Source: Streptomyces vinaceus (GTDB taxonomy: Bacteria > Actinomycetota > Actinomycetes > Streptomycetales > Streptomycetaceae). Taken from it: DNA of 64,000 nt. Each line of letters begins with the position of its first letter. The first letter of the stretch is position 1. The position numbers were made by a program, and so were the translations under genes. Location of the stretch: the NCBI RefSeq assembly GCF_008704935.1, contig NZ_CP023692.1:6859501-6923500 (forward strand), read 5' to 3'. The notes beneath the pieces are model-generated. The model made no database searches. It worked only from the letters and a program-made list of their open reading frames with translations, and had not been told where the DNA came from. This document shows positions 32,401-41,409 of this stretch, one piece after another.

Positions 32401-35400
32401 ATGAACAGACGGACAAGGTTGCTCCGGTACGGCCTCTTCACCGTGGTCGCCGCCCTGATGGCCACGGTCTTACCCCCGTCCTCGGTGGCGGGTGCGGCAG
32501 ACCCCTGCGGTCCCGGCACGAACGCGATCGTGTGCGAGAACTCCAAGCCGGGCACGCCGATGTCCGACTGGTTCGCGCCCAGCGCCTACGGGGACATCAA
32601 GGGCTTCAGCGCCCAGATGAGCGTCCAGGCGGGCGAGACGGTGCAGTTCAAGGTGCAGTCGCCGACCCCCTACCGGGTGTCGGTCTACCGGCTGGGCCAC
32701 TACGGGGGTGACGGGGCCCGCCTGATGTCGACCGCGGCGCAGGCGGCCCAGACCTACCCGGCGAACTTCCCGGCCGGCGGGAACCCGCGCAGCTGCACCA
32801 CCAAGGCCGCCACCGGCCTGGTGGACTGCGGGAACTGGCCCGTGACCGCCACGTGGACCGTACCGGCCGATGCCGTGTCCGGCCTCTACATCGCCAACCT
32901 CGACCAGGCGGACGGCAACGGGGTGATGCCGTATCCGTTCGTCGTGCGCAACGACTCCGGCCACTCCGACATCGTCGTGCAGACCAGCGACCAGACCTGG
33001 CAGGCGTACAACAACTACGGCGGCCAGGACCTGTACGACGGCGGGGGACCCGCCCCGGACGGCCGGGCCTACGAGGTCAGCTACAACCGGCCGATGGACA
33101 TCGGCGGTGAGAACGGGATCTACGGGTCCGAATACCAGATGATCTCCTGGCTGGAGCGCAACGGGTACGACGTGAGCTACATGTCCGGCATCGACATGTC
33201 GACCCGCGGCGCCACCCAGCTCGGCAACCACAAGGTCTTCATGTCCTCGGGCCACGACGAGTACTGGACCCAGGACCAGTTCACCAATGCGCTGAACGCA
33301 CGCCGGGCCGGGGTCCACCAGACCTACTTCAGCGGCAACGAGGTCTTCTGGAAGACCCGGCTCGCGCCCAGCATCGACGGCGCGGCCACGGCCAACCGGA
33401 CGCTGGTCTGCTACAAGGAGACCAAGCTCTCCTTTCCCCAGCCCAACGGCATCCCCGACCCGAGCGGGATCTGGACGGGCACCTTCATGGACCCGGCCAG
33501 CTCCACGAACGGGCGGCCCTACCAGCCGCAGAACCAGCTGACCGGCTCGCTGTTCAGTGTGAACGGCTACCGCAGCGACGCGATCACCGTGCCGGGCGCC
33601 TTCGCCAAGATGCGGCTGTGGCGGGGCACCACCGTCGCGAACCTGAGCCCCTCCCAGACCGCCACCTTCCCGGCCGGCACGCTCGGCTACGAGTGGGACA
33701 GCGACGTGGAGGACGCGGCGCGCCCGCCCGGGCAGATCGCGATGTCCTCCACGACGGTCGACATCAACGACGGCAAACTCCGCCTCGACTACGGAAACAC
33801 GTACGGCAACGGCACCGCGACGCACAGCCTGGTGGCCTTCCGCGACCCGACCTCGCGCGCCCTGGTCTTCGGCGCGGGCACCGTGCAGTGGTCCTGGGGC
33901 CTGACCAACATGCCGACGGGCAATCCCGACGACACGGTGGTCACCGAGGACAAGCGCATGCAGCAGGCCACGGTGAACGTCTTCGCGGACATGGGCGTCC
34001 AGCCCAAGTCCCTGCAGACCAACCTGGTCGCCGCGGCCGCCTCCACGGACACCACGGGACCCGCCATCACCGTCACCAGCCCGGCGGCGGGCGCCACCGT
34101 CCCCGCACTGCGCCCGGTGACCATCACCGGCACGGCGACCGACAGCGGCGGCGGCGTGGTGGCCCGCGTGGAGGTCTCCACCGACGGCGGCACCACCTGG
34201 AAGGCGGCCACCGGCGTCGGTTCCTGGAACTACAAGTGGACCCCGACCGCCCCCGGATCCGTACAGATCAAGGTCCGCGCGGTGGACGACAGCGTCAACA
34301 TCGGCGCCACCACCACCGTGCCGCTGACCGTGGGACCCCAGCAGTGCCCCTGCACCGTCTGGCCGGCCGCGGCCGTACCGGGCACCGTCAACGCCGGTGA
34401 CGGCAGCGCCGTCGAACTCGGCGTGAAGATCCGCTCCTCGGCGCCCGGCTCGATCACCGGAGTCCGCTTCTACAAGTCGCCGGCCAACACCGGAACGCAC
34501 ACCGGCAGCCTGTGGAGCAGCTCGGGCCAGCGCCTGGCCACCGGCGCCTTCACCAACGAGACGGCGTCCGGCTGGCAGCAGCTCAACTTCTCCTCACCGG
34601 TCCCGATCAAGGCCAACACCACCTACGTCGCCTCCTACTTCGCCCCGAACGGCGGGTACTCCTTCGACAACACCTTCGCCTCCGCCGACGCGGGCCTCGC
34701 CCCGCTGACGGCGCTGCGCAGCGGTACCGACGGGGGCAACGGCGTCTACCGGTACAGCGCCACCGGCGGGTTCCCGTCCACGGCTGCCTCCGGCAGCAAC
34801 TACTGGGTCGACGCGGTCCTGGACACCTCCACCGCGAGCACCGTCCCGCCCACCGTCACCACGATCAGCCCGCAGTCCGCCGCCACGGGCACCGCGATCA
34901 CCTCCGCGGTCAAGGCCACCTTCAGCGAGGGCATCGACTCCGACACCCTCGCCTTCACCCTGAAGGACCCGGGTGGCGCCGCCGTCCCGGGCAGCAAGGT
35001 CCTCACCGCATCCAACAGCGCCACCTTCACCCCGTCCACCGAGCTCGTGCTGAACACCACCTACACCGCCTCCGTGCAGGCGGCGGACCTGTGGGGCAAC
35101 ACCATGGCCGCACCGGTCACCTGGACCTTCACCACCAGCGCGAGCCCGCCCACGGTGAACTGCCCGTGCACGCTGTGGGGGGCGACCGCGGAGCCCAGCA
35201 CCGCCAACGTCAACGACGACACCAACTCCGTGGAACTGGGCACCCGCTTCCAGTCCGCGGTCAGCGGCTACGTCACCGGCATCACCTTCTACAAGGGACC
35301 CGGCAACACCGGCACGCACACCGGCAGCCTCTGGTCGGCCACCGGCACCCTCCTCGCCACCGGCACCTTCGGCAGCGAGACCCTGTCCGGCTGGCAGCAG

Positions 35401-35700
35401 CTCCACTTCACCACCCCGGTACCCATCACCGCGGGCACCAGCTACATCGCCTCCTACCACGCCCCGAACGGCAAGTACTCGGTGGACGGCGGCTACTTCA
35501 CGGCCGCGCACCGCTCCTACCCGCTGGTCGCCCCGGCCGACGGCAGCGGCGGCGCCAACGGCCTCTACAAGTACGGTGCTTCCAACGCCTTCCCGACCAA
35601 CACCTTCGGCTCCGTGAACTACTGGGTCGGCCCGGTCTTCACCACCACCGTGCCGAACGGGCTCGCGGCGGAGGGCTCGACGGAGGTGAGCGGCCAGTGA
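32401..35700 (+). CDS. Secreted 1099-residue protein: dimethylformamidase-like, Ig-like and DUF4082 domains; TTA codon
   Basis: A signal peptide (residues 1-31) leads to: a domain like the C-terminal part of the N,N-dimethylformamidase large subunit (about 50-545, with VYRLGHYGGDGARLM, SDQTWQAYNNYGG, MSSGHDEYWTQDQF, GNEVFWKTR); an Ig-like domain (about 550-645); DUF4082 (about 648-810); a Big_5-type domain (about 815-913); and a second DUF4082 (about 919-1083) closely like the first. CPC motifs open each DUF4082. The whole protein is exported and probably acts on or binds the glycan; no enzyme activity is known for this family in glycan loci. Codon 24 is TTA (32470-32472), inside the signal peptide. 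Its stop overlaps the next start. Confidence 0.82.
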   Translation: MNRRTRLLRYGLFTVVAALMATVLPPSSVAGAADPCGPGTNAIVCENSKPGTPMSDWFAPSAYGDIKGFSAQMSVQAGETVQFKVQSPTPYRVSVYRLGHYGGDGARLMSTAAQAAQTYPANFPAGGNPRSCTTKAATGLVDCGNWPVTATWTVPADAVSGLYIANLDQADGNGVMPYPFVVRNDSGHSDIVVQTSDQTWQAYNNYGGQDLYDGGGPAPDGRAYEVSYNRPMDIGGENGIYGSEYQMISWLERNGYDVSYMSGIDMSTRGATQLGNHKVFMSSGHDEYWTQDQFTNALNARRAGVHQTYFSGNEVFWKTRLAPSIDGAATANRTLVCYKETKLSFPQPNGIPDPSGIWTGTFMDPASSTNGRPYQPQNQLTGSLFSVNGYRSDAITVPGAFAKMRLWRGTTVANLSPSQTATFPAGTLGYEWDSDVEDAARPPGQIAMSSTTVDINDGKLRLDYGNTYGNGTATHSLVAFRDPTSRALVFGAGTVQWSWGLTNMPTGNPDDTVVTEDKRMQQATVNVFADMGVQPKSLQTNLVAAAASTDTTGPAITVTSPAAGATVPALRPVTITGTATDSGGGVVARVEVSTDGGTTWKAATGVGSWNYKWTPTAPGSVQIKVRAVDDSVNIGATTTVPLTVGPQQCPCTVWPAAAVPGTVNAGDGSAVELGVKIRSSAPGSITGVRFYKSPANTGTHTGSLWSSSGQRLATGAFTNETASGWQQLNFSSPVPIKANTTYVASYFAPNGGYSFDNTFASADAGLAPLTALRSGTDGGNGVYRYSATGGFPSTAASGSNYWVDAVLDTSTASTVPPTVTTISPQSAATGTAITSAVKATFSEGIDSDTLAFTLKDPGGAAVPGSKVLTASNSATFTPSTELVLNTTYTASVQAADLWGNTMAAPVTWTFTTSASPPTVNCPCTLWGATAEPSTANVNDDTNSVELGTRFQSAVSGYVTGITFYKGPGNTGTHTGSLWSATGTLLATGTFGSETLSGWQQLHFTTPVPITAGTSYIASYHAPNGKYSVDGGYFTAAHRSYPLVAPADGSGGANGLYKYGASNAFPTNTFGSVNYWVGPVFTTTVPNGLAAEGSTEVSGQ

Positions 35701-36743
35701 GCACCGTCAGCGTGGTCATCCCCTGCTACAAGTACGGCCACTTCCTGGCCGACTGCGTCAAGAGCGTCCTGGACGAGCAGCCGGGCGTCGACGTCCGCGT
35801 ACTGATCATCGACGACGCCTCGCCCGACGACTCCGCGGACGTGGCACGGGCCCTGGCCGCCGCCGACCCGCGGATCGAGGTACGGGTCCACGAGAAGAAC
35901 CAGGGCCACATCGTCACCTACAACGAGGGCCTGCTGGAATGGGCCGACGGGGACTACGTCGCCCTCCTGTCGGCCGACGACCGGCTGGTCCCCGGAGCCC
36001 TGGTGCGCGCCGCGGCCCTGCTCGACGCCCACCCCGAGGCCGGATTCGCCTACGGCCGGCCGCTGCGGTTCCGGCACGGCGGGCCGCTGCCCGCGGCCCG
36101 CACCCGCAGCACCGGCTCGGTGGTCTACCCCGGACGGTGGTGGCTGGAGCGGCGGTTCCGGGAGGGCACCGGCTGCATCACCTCGCCCGAGGTGGTCGTC
36201 CGTACCAGCCTCCAGCGCAAGGTCGGCGGCTACGACCCGGAGCTCCCGCACGCCGGCGACATCGAGATGTGGATGCGGCTCGCGGCGCACGCCGACGTGG
36301 GCTACGTGCGCGGGGCCGACCAGGCCTTCTACCGGGTCCACGGCAACAACATGTCCACCACCGACTTCGGCGGTCAGCTCGATGACCTGCGCCAGCGCCT
36401 CGTCGCCTTCGACTCGGTCCTGGACAAGTGCGCCGGCCTGCTCCCCGACGCCGGCCGGCTGTCGGCCCTGGCGCGGACCCGGCTCGCCCGGTACGCGCTG
36501 CGGCGCGCCTACCGGGCGTACGACCGTGGGCGCACCGGGGTGGTCCCGGTCGAGGAGCTGGAGGCGTTCGCCGCCACCTGTCTGCCGCAGTACACCGGGC
36601 TCCCCGAGTACCGGGCGCTGCGCAGGCGGCGGCGGATCGGAGCCCGTGCGATGCCGTACCTCCAGCCGCTCGTGCTCTCGGCCGTCGCCGACCGGGGGCG
36701 CGAGTGGCTCTGGTGGCAGTCCTGGAAACGCCGAGGGATTTGA
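35697..36743 (+). CDS. Glycosyltransferase family 2 protein
   Basis: A 348-residue GT-A enzyme. SVVIPCYKYGHFLADCVKSVLDE begins the domain, LIIDDASPDDSADVA carries the first Asp pair, LSADDRLVPGAL the DxD-like site, and GGYDPELPHAGDIEMWMRLA the ED-like catalytic region. The C-terminus is a basic helical extension. GTG 35697 overlaps the stop of the secreted multidomain gene (GTGA), so the two are co-translated. Donor and acceptor unknown. Confidence 0.9.
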   Translation: MSTVSVVIPCYKYGHFLADCVKSVLDEQPGVDVRVLIIDDASPDDSADVARALAAADPRIEVRVHEKNQGHIVTYNEGLLEWADGDYVALLSADDRLVPGALVRAAALLDAHPEAGFAYGRPLRFRHGGPLPAARTRSTGSVVYPGRWWLERRFREGTGCITSPEVVVRTSLQRKVGGYDPELPHAGDIEMWMRLAAHADVGYVRGADQAFYRVHGNNMSTTDFGGQLDDLRQRLVAFDSVLDKCAGLLPDAGRLSALARTRLARYALRRAYRAYDRGRTGVVPVEELEAFAATCLPQYTGLPEYRALRRRRRIGARAMPYLQPLVLSAVADRGREWLWWQSWKRRGI

Positions 36744-36820
36744 TGAACCAGCAGCACCACAAGCACCAACTGCACCACCGGCCCCGTTGCGGGGGCTCGA
36801 CGGCCCGGCGGCCCGCTTCC

Positions 36821-37516
36821 TCAGCGGGCCCCCGCGGCCACGGGGATCAGGCTCCGCGCCCCGTGTTCGTCCACCGGACCGGCGCCGGCGCTCTCGCGCC
36901 GGCGCCGGTTCCGGCGCATCACGAGCCGATCGGTCCACAGCGCCGCGGCCACCGCGCAGACCCCGGCCAGCAGCGCCGTCCCGGCCAGCGCCCGGCTCTT
37001 GGTGCCCGTCCGGGCCACCGCGGTCGGCGGCACGAGCAGGGTCACGCTCATCCGCGCCTTCTCCGGGATCTGCTGCTCGGCCTGCATGGCCGCGATGCGC
37101 TTCGTGTACGCCTCGACGACCTTCAGCACGGCCAGGTTGGCGGAGGCCGGATCCGCGTGCTCCGCCTGCACCTGGAGCGAGGGGATCAGATAGCGGGGGG
37201 TAACGCTGGTGCCGCTGTTGCGGGGCATCAGCCGGTAGGTGCCGGCCACCCCCGCGGCGCGCAACTCGGCCGCCCCGGCAGGCGATTCCAGCTGCTGCAC
37301 CGCCGCGTACGAGACGGCGGCCAGCGGGGGCTGGAGATTGGCCAGCTGATTGGGCTGGCTGCCGGTCACCGGCGGCTTGAGCACGACGATGGCCGAGCTC
37401 ACGTACGTCTGGCCGGGGCGGAGGACCTGCAGGGCGCCGGCGGCCGCCACCGCCGCCACCAGGACCAGGACGTACCAGCGGCGGCGAAGCGTGCGGAACA
37501 ACTCACCAGGCGACAC
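36821..37516 (-). CDS. Wzz/YveK-type chain-length determinant protein
   Basis: A 231-residue protein with two membrane helices (RRRWYVLVLVAAVAAAGALQVL and GTALLAGVCAVAAALW) bracketing an extracellular domain that starts YVSSAIVVLKPP. This is the Wzz/polysaccharide co-polymerase layout. There is no fused tyrosine kinase. It probably sets polymer length with the ligase/polymerase encoded divergently. GTG 37516 is chosen because GGAAGGA lies five bases upstream; the longer frame adds a basic leader of low likelihood. Divergent from the Wzz-O-antigen ligase fusion with 80 bases between starts. Confidence 0.82.
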   Translation of the reverse strand: MSPGELFRTLRRRWYVLVLVAAVAAAGALQVLRPGQTYVSSAIVVLKPPVTGSQPNQLANLQPPLAAVSYAAVQQLESPAGAAELRAAGVAGTYRLMPRNSGTSVTPRYLIPSLQVQAEHADPASANLAVLKVVEAYTKRIAAMQAEQQIPEKARMSVTLLVPPTAVARTGTKSRALAGTALLAGVCAVAAALWTDRLVMRRNRRRRESAGAGPVDEHGARSLIPVAAGAR

Positions 37517-37596
37517 AGGATTCCTTCCGTCGCGTTCGATCTTTCCAGGACGCCGGTCGGCCCGCCATCGGTTCCGGCAGGCGCAAGGGGGCATTC

Positions 37597-39609
37597 GTGA
37601 GCATCGGTGAGATAGCCGCCGTGCTGCGGCGCCGCTGGTACGTGATGGTGCCCCTGACGGTCATCGGACTCCTCGCGGGCCTGCACCTGTACCGCTCGGT
37701 GCCCGTGGCGTACCAGTCGCAGAGCTCGGTGGCACTGCTCGACTCCACGGCCGTGGCCGAACTGGCCCCCGCCTTCGGCAACCCCATCTCGAACGCGGGC
37801 GGTTCGCTCGTGGTGACCGCCGACGTGCTGATCCGGACCCTGTCCGGGGCCGACGCGGCGCGTGACCTGCACGGCCTCGGCGTGAGCGACCCCTATACGG
37901 TCGGCTTCGCCGCGAACACCTCCGGCCCGATGCTCACGCTGACCGTCACCGGCACCGACCGGGCGAAGGTGCTCAAGGAGACCAGTACGCTCACCGCCTT
38001 CGCCGGCGAACAGCTCAACGCGCTCCAGGCGGCGGCCAAGGTGCAGCCCGCGTACTTCGTCCAGACGGCCCCCGTGGTGCTGCCGCAGACCCCGGTGCCC
38101 CAGCTCAAGAGCCGCTACCAGCAGGTGCTGGCGGTGGTCATCGCGGGAGTGACCGCGGGCTTCACCCTCTCCTTCGTGGCCGAGACCCTGCTGGTGGCCC
38201 GCCGCCGCAGGCGCGAGGCCGCCGCCGAGGCCGGGGCGCGCGCCCGCAGGAGGAGGCTGCCGGGCCGCCGGCCCGACGCGACGGCGCTGCTCAGCGGCTA
38301 CCTGGGGCTGGCCTTCTTCATCCCCTCGAACCTGACCCTGCCGGGCATGGGCGGGGTCGGCACCCCGGCCAACGTGTTCGCGCTCCTGTGCCTGTTCTGG
38401 TACCTGGCGACCTGGCTGACCGGCCGGATCCGCCCGGCCCCGGGCACCCGGCTGCCCCGGGTCGTGATGTGGCTGCTGGCCGTCTCCGTACTGGCCTCGT
38501 ACCTCGGGAACGCCACCCGGGGCAGCACCCACAAGGAGGTGCTCGGCGCGGACCGCGGGCTGATCGGACTGCTCGTCTGGGTGTCGATCGTGGTGCTGGT
38601 CTCCGCCGGCGTCCAGGACCGGGCCCGCCTCGACGTGCTGCTGCGGCGGGCCGTGGTGATGGGCTCGGTGGTGGCCGCCATCGGCTACTACGACTTCTTC
38701 ACCGCGACCAACATCGCCGAACACATCAGCATCCCCGGACTCCAGTCCAGCGTCGCGCAGATCACCACCCTCGACCGCGGGGCGTTCACCCGGCCGCGTT
38801 CCACCACCGCCCAGCCCCTGGAGTTCGGCGGCATGCTCGCCCTGATGCTGCCCTTCGCCGTCCAGCAGGCCTTCGACCCCGTCCGTGCCCACCTCAGCCG
38901 CCGGCGGCGCTGGGGGCCGGTGGTCCTGATGGGCGGGGCGCTGCCGCTGACCGTGTCCCGGACCTCCATCATCGGGGCGCTCATCGTGGTCCTGGTGATG
39001 GTCCCGCGGTGGAAGCCGCAGCGCCGCTGGACCGCGATCGGCCTGCTGCTGGGTTCCGTGGCCTGCTTCAAGGTCGCCGTACCCGGGCTGATCGGCACCA
39101 TCACCACCCTCTTCAGCTCCTTCCTGTCGAACTCCGACAGCAGCACCCAGGCCCGGACCGTCAAGTACAGCGCGATCGTCCCCTACTTGGAGGAGCGCCC
39201 GCTGTTCGGGCGGGGCCTGGGGACCTTCACGCCCGACCTCTACTTCTTCACCGACAACCAGTACATGCTCACCCTGGCGGAGATGGGCCTGCTCGGCCTG
39301 CTCGCCCTGCTGGCGCTGTTCCTCACCGGAATCCACCAGGGCGGCGCCATCCGCCGCCTCGCCGCCGACGAGTCCGAACGGGAGCTCGGCCAGGCGTTCT
39401 TCGCCTCCGCCCTCGTCGCCCTCGTCAGCAGCGCCACCTTCGACGCCCTCAGCTTCCCGATGTTCGCGGGGATGTTCTTCCTGACGATCGCCGCCGGAGG
39501 CAGTTACCTCGGCTTCATCCGGCGCGGCGCGCCGCAGGAGCCCCGAACCGTGGAGTCCCCATGTCCTCCCGCCGAGACCCGGACCGAGCTCGCGCAGCCG
39601 GTCCCGTAG
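37597..39609 (+). CDS. Fusion of Wzz-type domain and O-antigen ligase/polymerase
   Basis: A 670-residue protein with two parts. Residues 1-215 repeat the Wzz plan: RRRWYVMVPLTVIGLLAGLHLY, an extracellular domain (YQSQSSVALLDSTAVAE...) and a second helix (VLAVVIAGVTAGFTLSFVAETLL). After a basic linker, residues 225-640 form a WaaL/Wzy-type polytopic protein with about ten helices; the long loop has TTAQPLEFGG, SRTSIIGAL, and FGRGLGTFTPDLYFFTDNQYMLTLAEMGLLG, the conserved G-x-N/D-x-Y region. It likely polymerises or ligates the flipped repeat unit while controlling length itself. GTG 37597 has AAGGGGG upstream. Confidence 0.85.
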   Translation: MSIGEIAAVLRRRWYVMVPLTVIGLLAGLHLYRSVPVAYQSQSSVALLDSTAVAELAPAFGNPISNAGGSLVVTADVLIRTLSGADAARDLHGLGVSDPYTVGFAANTSGPMLTLTVTGTDRAKVLKETSTLTAFAGEQLNALQAAAKVQPAYFVQTAPVVLPQTPVPQLKSRYQQVLAVVIAGVTAGFTLSFVAETLLVARRRRREAAAEAGARARRRRLPGRRPDATALLSGYLGLAFFIPSNLTLPGMGGVGTPANVFALLCLFWYLATWLTGRIRPAPGTRLPRVVMWLLAVSVLASYLGNATRGSTHKEVLGADRGLIGLLVWVSIVVLVSAGVQDRARLDVLLRRAVVMGSVVAAIGYYDFFTATNIAEHISIPGLQSSVAQITTLDRGAFTRPRSTTAQPLEFGGMLALMLPFAVQQAFDPVRAHLSRRRRWGPVVLMGGALPLTVSRTSIIGALIVVLVMVPRWKPQRRWTAIGLLLGSVACFKVAVPGLIGTITTLFSSFLSNSDSSTQARTVKYSAIVPYLEERPLFGRGLGTFTPDLYFFTDNQYMLTLAEMGLLGLLALLALFLTGIHQGGAIRRLAADESERELGQAFFASALVALVSSATFDALSFPMFAGMFFLTIAAGGSYLGFIRRGAPQEPRTVESPCPPAETRTELAQPVP

Positions 39610-40535
39610 CCGGTCCCGTAGCCGTCCTCGTCGTCACCTGGAACAGCGCCCGGGTGCTGCCCGAGTTCCTCGCGTCCCTGCCCGAGGGCATGGCCGGGCT
39701 CGACTGGCGCCTGGTCGTCGCCGACAACGACTCCGCCGACGGCACCGTCGACGTCGTCCGCTCGCTGGCACCCGGGGCCGCGGTCGTCCAGACCGGCCGC
39801 AACGCCGGGTACGCGGCCGGGGTGAACGCCGCCCTGGAGGCCGCCGCCGGCTGGGAGGGCGGCTTCCGCGCCGCCCTCGTGTGCAACCCGGACGTACGGA
39901 TGCGACGCGGCTGCGCCGCGCTCCTCGTCGACGCGCTCGACGCCCCCCTGTCCGGCGGCCGCCGCGTCGGGATCAGCGTCCCCCTGCTGTACGAGGAGGA
40001 CGGCACCCTCCAGCACTCGCTGCGCCGCGAATCGCGCGTGACCCGGGCCCTGGGTGAGGCGGTGATCGGCAACCGCCGGGCCGGGCGCTTCCCGCGCTGG
40101 AGCGAGCTGGTCACCGACCCGGCCGCCTACGAGCGGGCGACCGTCGCCGACTGGGCGACCGGCGCTCTCATGGCCCTCTCCCGGGACTGCCTGGACGCCT
40201 GCGGGGCCTGGGACGAGTCCTTCTTCCTCTACTCGGAGGAGACCGAGTACTGCCTGCGCGCCGGGGACCGCGGCTTCGCCACCCGGCTCGAACCCGCCGC
40301 CCGCGCCGTCCACCTCGGCGGGGACTCGCAGGTGTCGCCCCGGCTGTGGACCCTGCTCACCCTCAACCGCGTACGGCTCTACGGCCGCCGGCACGGAGCC
40401 GCGGCGACCGCGGCCTTCCGCGGGGCGGTACTGCTGCGCGAGACCTCCCGGGCCGCCCTCGGCAGGCCCGCGAGCCGGGCGGCGGCGAGGGCCCTGGCCA
40501 CCCCGTCCGCCCTGCGCGCGACACCCGGCCCCTGA
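39561..40535 (+). CDS. Glycosyltransferase family 2 (rhamnosyltransferase-like)
   Basis: A 324-residue GT2 protein. AVLVVTWNSARVLPEFLASLP, VVADNDSADGTVDVV, GRNAGYAAGVNAAL and LVCNPDVRM (DxD equivalent) are the dTDP-rhamnosyl/galactofuranosyl-transferase-like pattern; FFLYSEETEYCLRAGDRGF contains the catalytic ED. ATG 39561 lies inside the last 49 bases of the ligase gene, so the two genes overlap and are co-translated. Acceptor unknown. Confidence 0.9.
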   Translation: MSSRRDPDRARAAGPVAGPVAVLVVTWNSARVLPEFLASLPEGMAGLDWRLVVADNDSADGTVDVVRSLAPGAAVVQTGRNAGYAAGVNAALEAAAGWEGGFRAALVCNPDVRMRRGCAALLVDALDAPLSGGRRVGISVPLLYEEDGTLQHSLRRESRVTRALGEAVIGNRRAGRFPRWSELVTDPAAYERATVADWATGALMALSRDCLDACGAWDESFFLYSEETEYCLRAGDRGFATRLEPAARAVHLGGDSQVSPRLWTLLTLNRVRLYGRRHGAAATAAFRGAVLLRETSRAALGRPASRAAARALATPSALRATPGP

Positions 40536-40581
40536 ACGGGGCCCGGACCGGGCCCGGGCCGGCCTTCCACCGGAGGCCGGC

Positions 40582-41388
40582 TCACCCGGTGGGCGCGTGC
40601 CCGTCCCAGGCGGTGTAGAAGCTCTCCGGGTTGACCAGGTAGCGGACCGTGGCCCGGGGGACGTGGCGGACCTCGTGGCGGCGCGCGTAGCGCCGTACGA
40701 GCTCCCAGTCCTCGCGCGGCAGCACCTCGGGGGTGCGCCGCAGCCGGCTGAAGTACAGGGACCGGGTGCGGCGCGCCACGAAGGCGTTGGTGTCGAGGAA
40801 GGCCTCGTGAGCGGCCCGGCGACGGTCGAACGGCACGGACAGCACGTCCCGTTCGGAGCCGTCGGGCAGCACCCGGCGCAGCGCCGTGTACACCGCCTCC
40901 GGCCCGCCGGGCGGCTCCAGCACCGCGACGGCCTGCTCCAGGTGGTCGGGCTCCCACAGGTTGTCGTCGTCCAGGAAGGCCACGTACCGCGAGCGGGTCA
41001 GCCGTATCCCCACGTTGCGCACGACGCCGGCGGTGGCCGTGTTCCGTGCCAGCGACACCGCGAACAGCCTTGGATCCTGCGGGAGCTCCGGCAGCCCCGC
41101 GCCGTCGTCGACCACGATGACCACCTGGTCGGCGACGCTCTGCGCCAGGGTCGAGCGGACCGCCGCGCGCAGCGCCTCGGGCCGCCGGTGCGTGGCGATC
41201 ACCGTGGCGACCAAGGCGCTCGGCGGACTGCCCAGAACGGCGGCGAGCCGGGCGGTCTCGGCGTCCTCGAAACGCTTCAACCGCAGGGCGGAGGGGGCGA
41301 GCAGGACCTTGTTCCTGGCCTCGAAGAGCACCAGCCAGCCGAAGGTCCGCTTCAGCAGCTCCCAGGGGGCCCGCGCGATGCGGCGCAT
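40582..41388 (-). CDS. Glycosyltransferase family 2 protein
   Basis: A 268-residue GT2 enzyme with an N-terminal helix rich in Trp/Arg, then VIATHRRPEALRAAVRSTLAQ, VIVVDDGAGLP, LARNTATAGVVRNVGIRLTRSRYVAFLDDDNLW (the DDD metal site) and EDWELVRRYARRH. It converges with the GT2 gene at 39561 and follows the beta-helix gene on its own strand. The mature-domain start at residue 60 suggests a membrane-associated N-terminus. Confidence 0.9.
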   Translation of the reverse strand: MRRIARAPWELLKRTFGWLVLFEARNKVLLAPSALRLKRFEDAETARLAAVLGSPPSALVATVIATHRRPEALRAAVRSTLAQSVADQVVIVVDDGAGLPELPQDPRLFAVSLARNTATAGVVRNVGIRLTRSRYVAFLDDDNLWEPDHLEQAVAVLEPPGGPEAVYTALRRVLPDGSERDVLSVPFDRRRAAHEAFLDTNAFVARRTRSLYFSRLRRTPEVLPREDWELVRRYARRHEVRHVPRATVRYLVNPESFYTAWDGHAPTG

Positions 41389-41409
41389 GACGTCCTCTCG
41401 GTTCGATCG

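Noticed and set aside
36744..36820. A short His/Gln-rich gene starting with ATG after the GT2 stop codon
   Set aside because: The ATG overlaps the stop but no frame of proper length follows without running antisense into the Wzz gene; likely chance.
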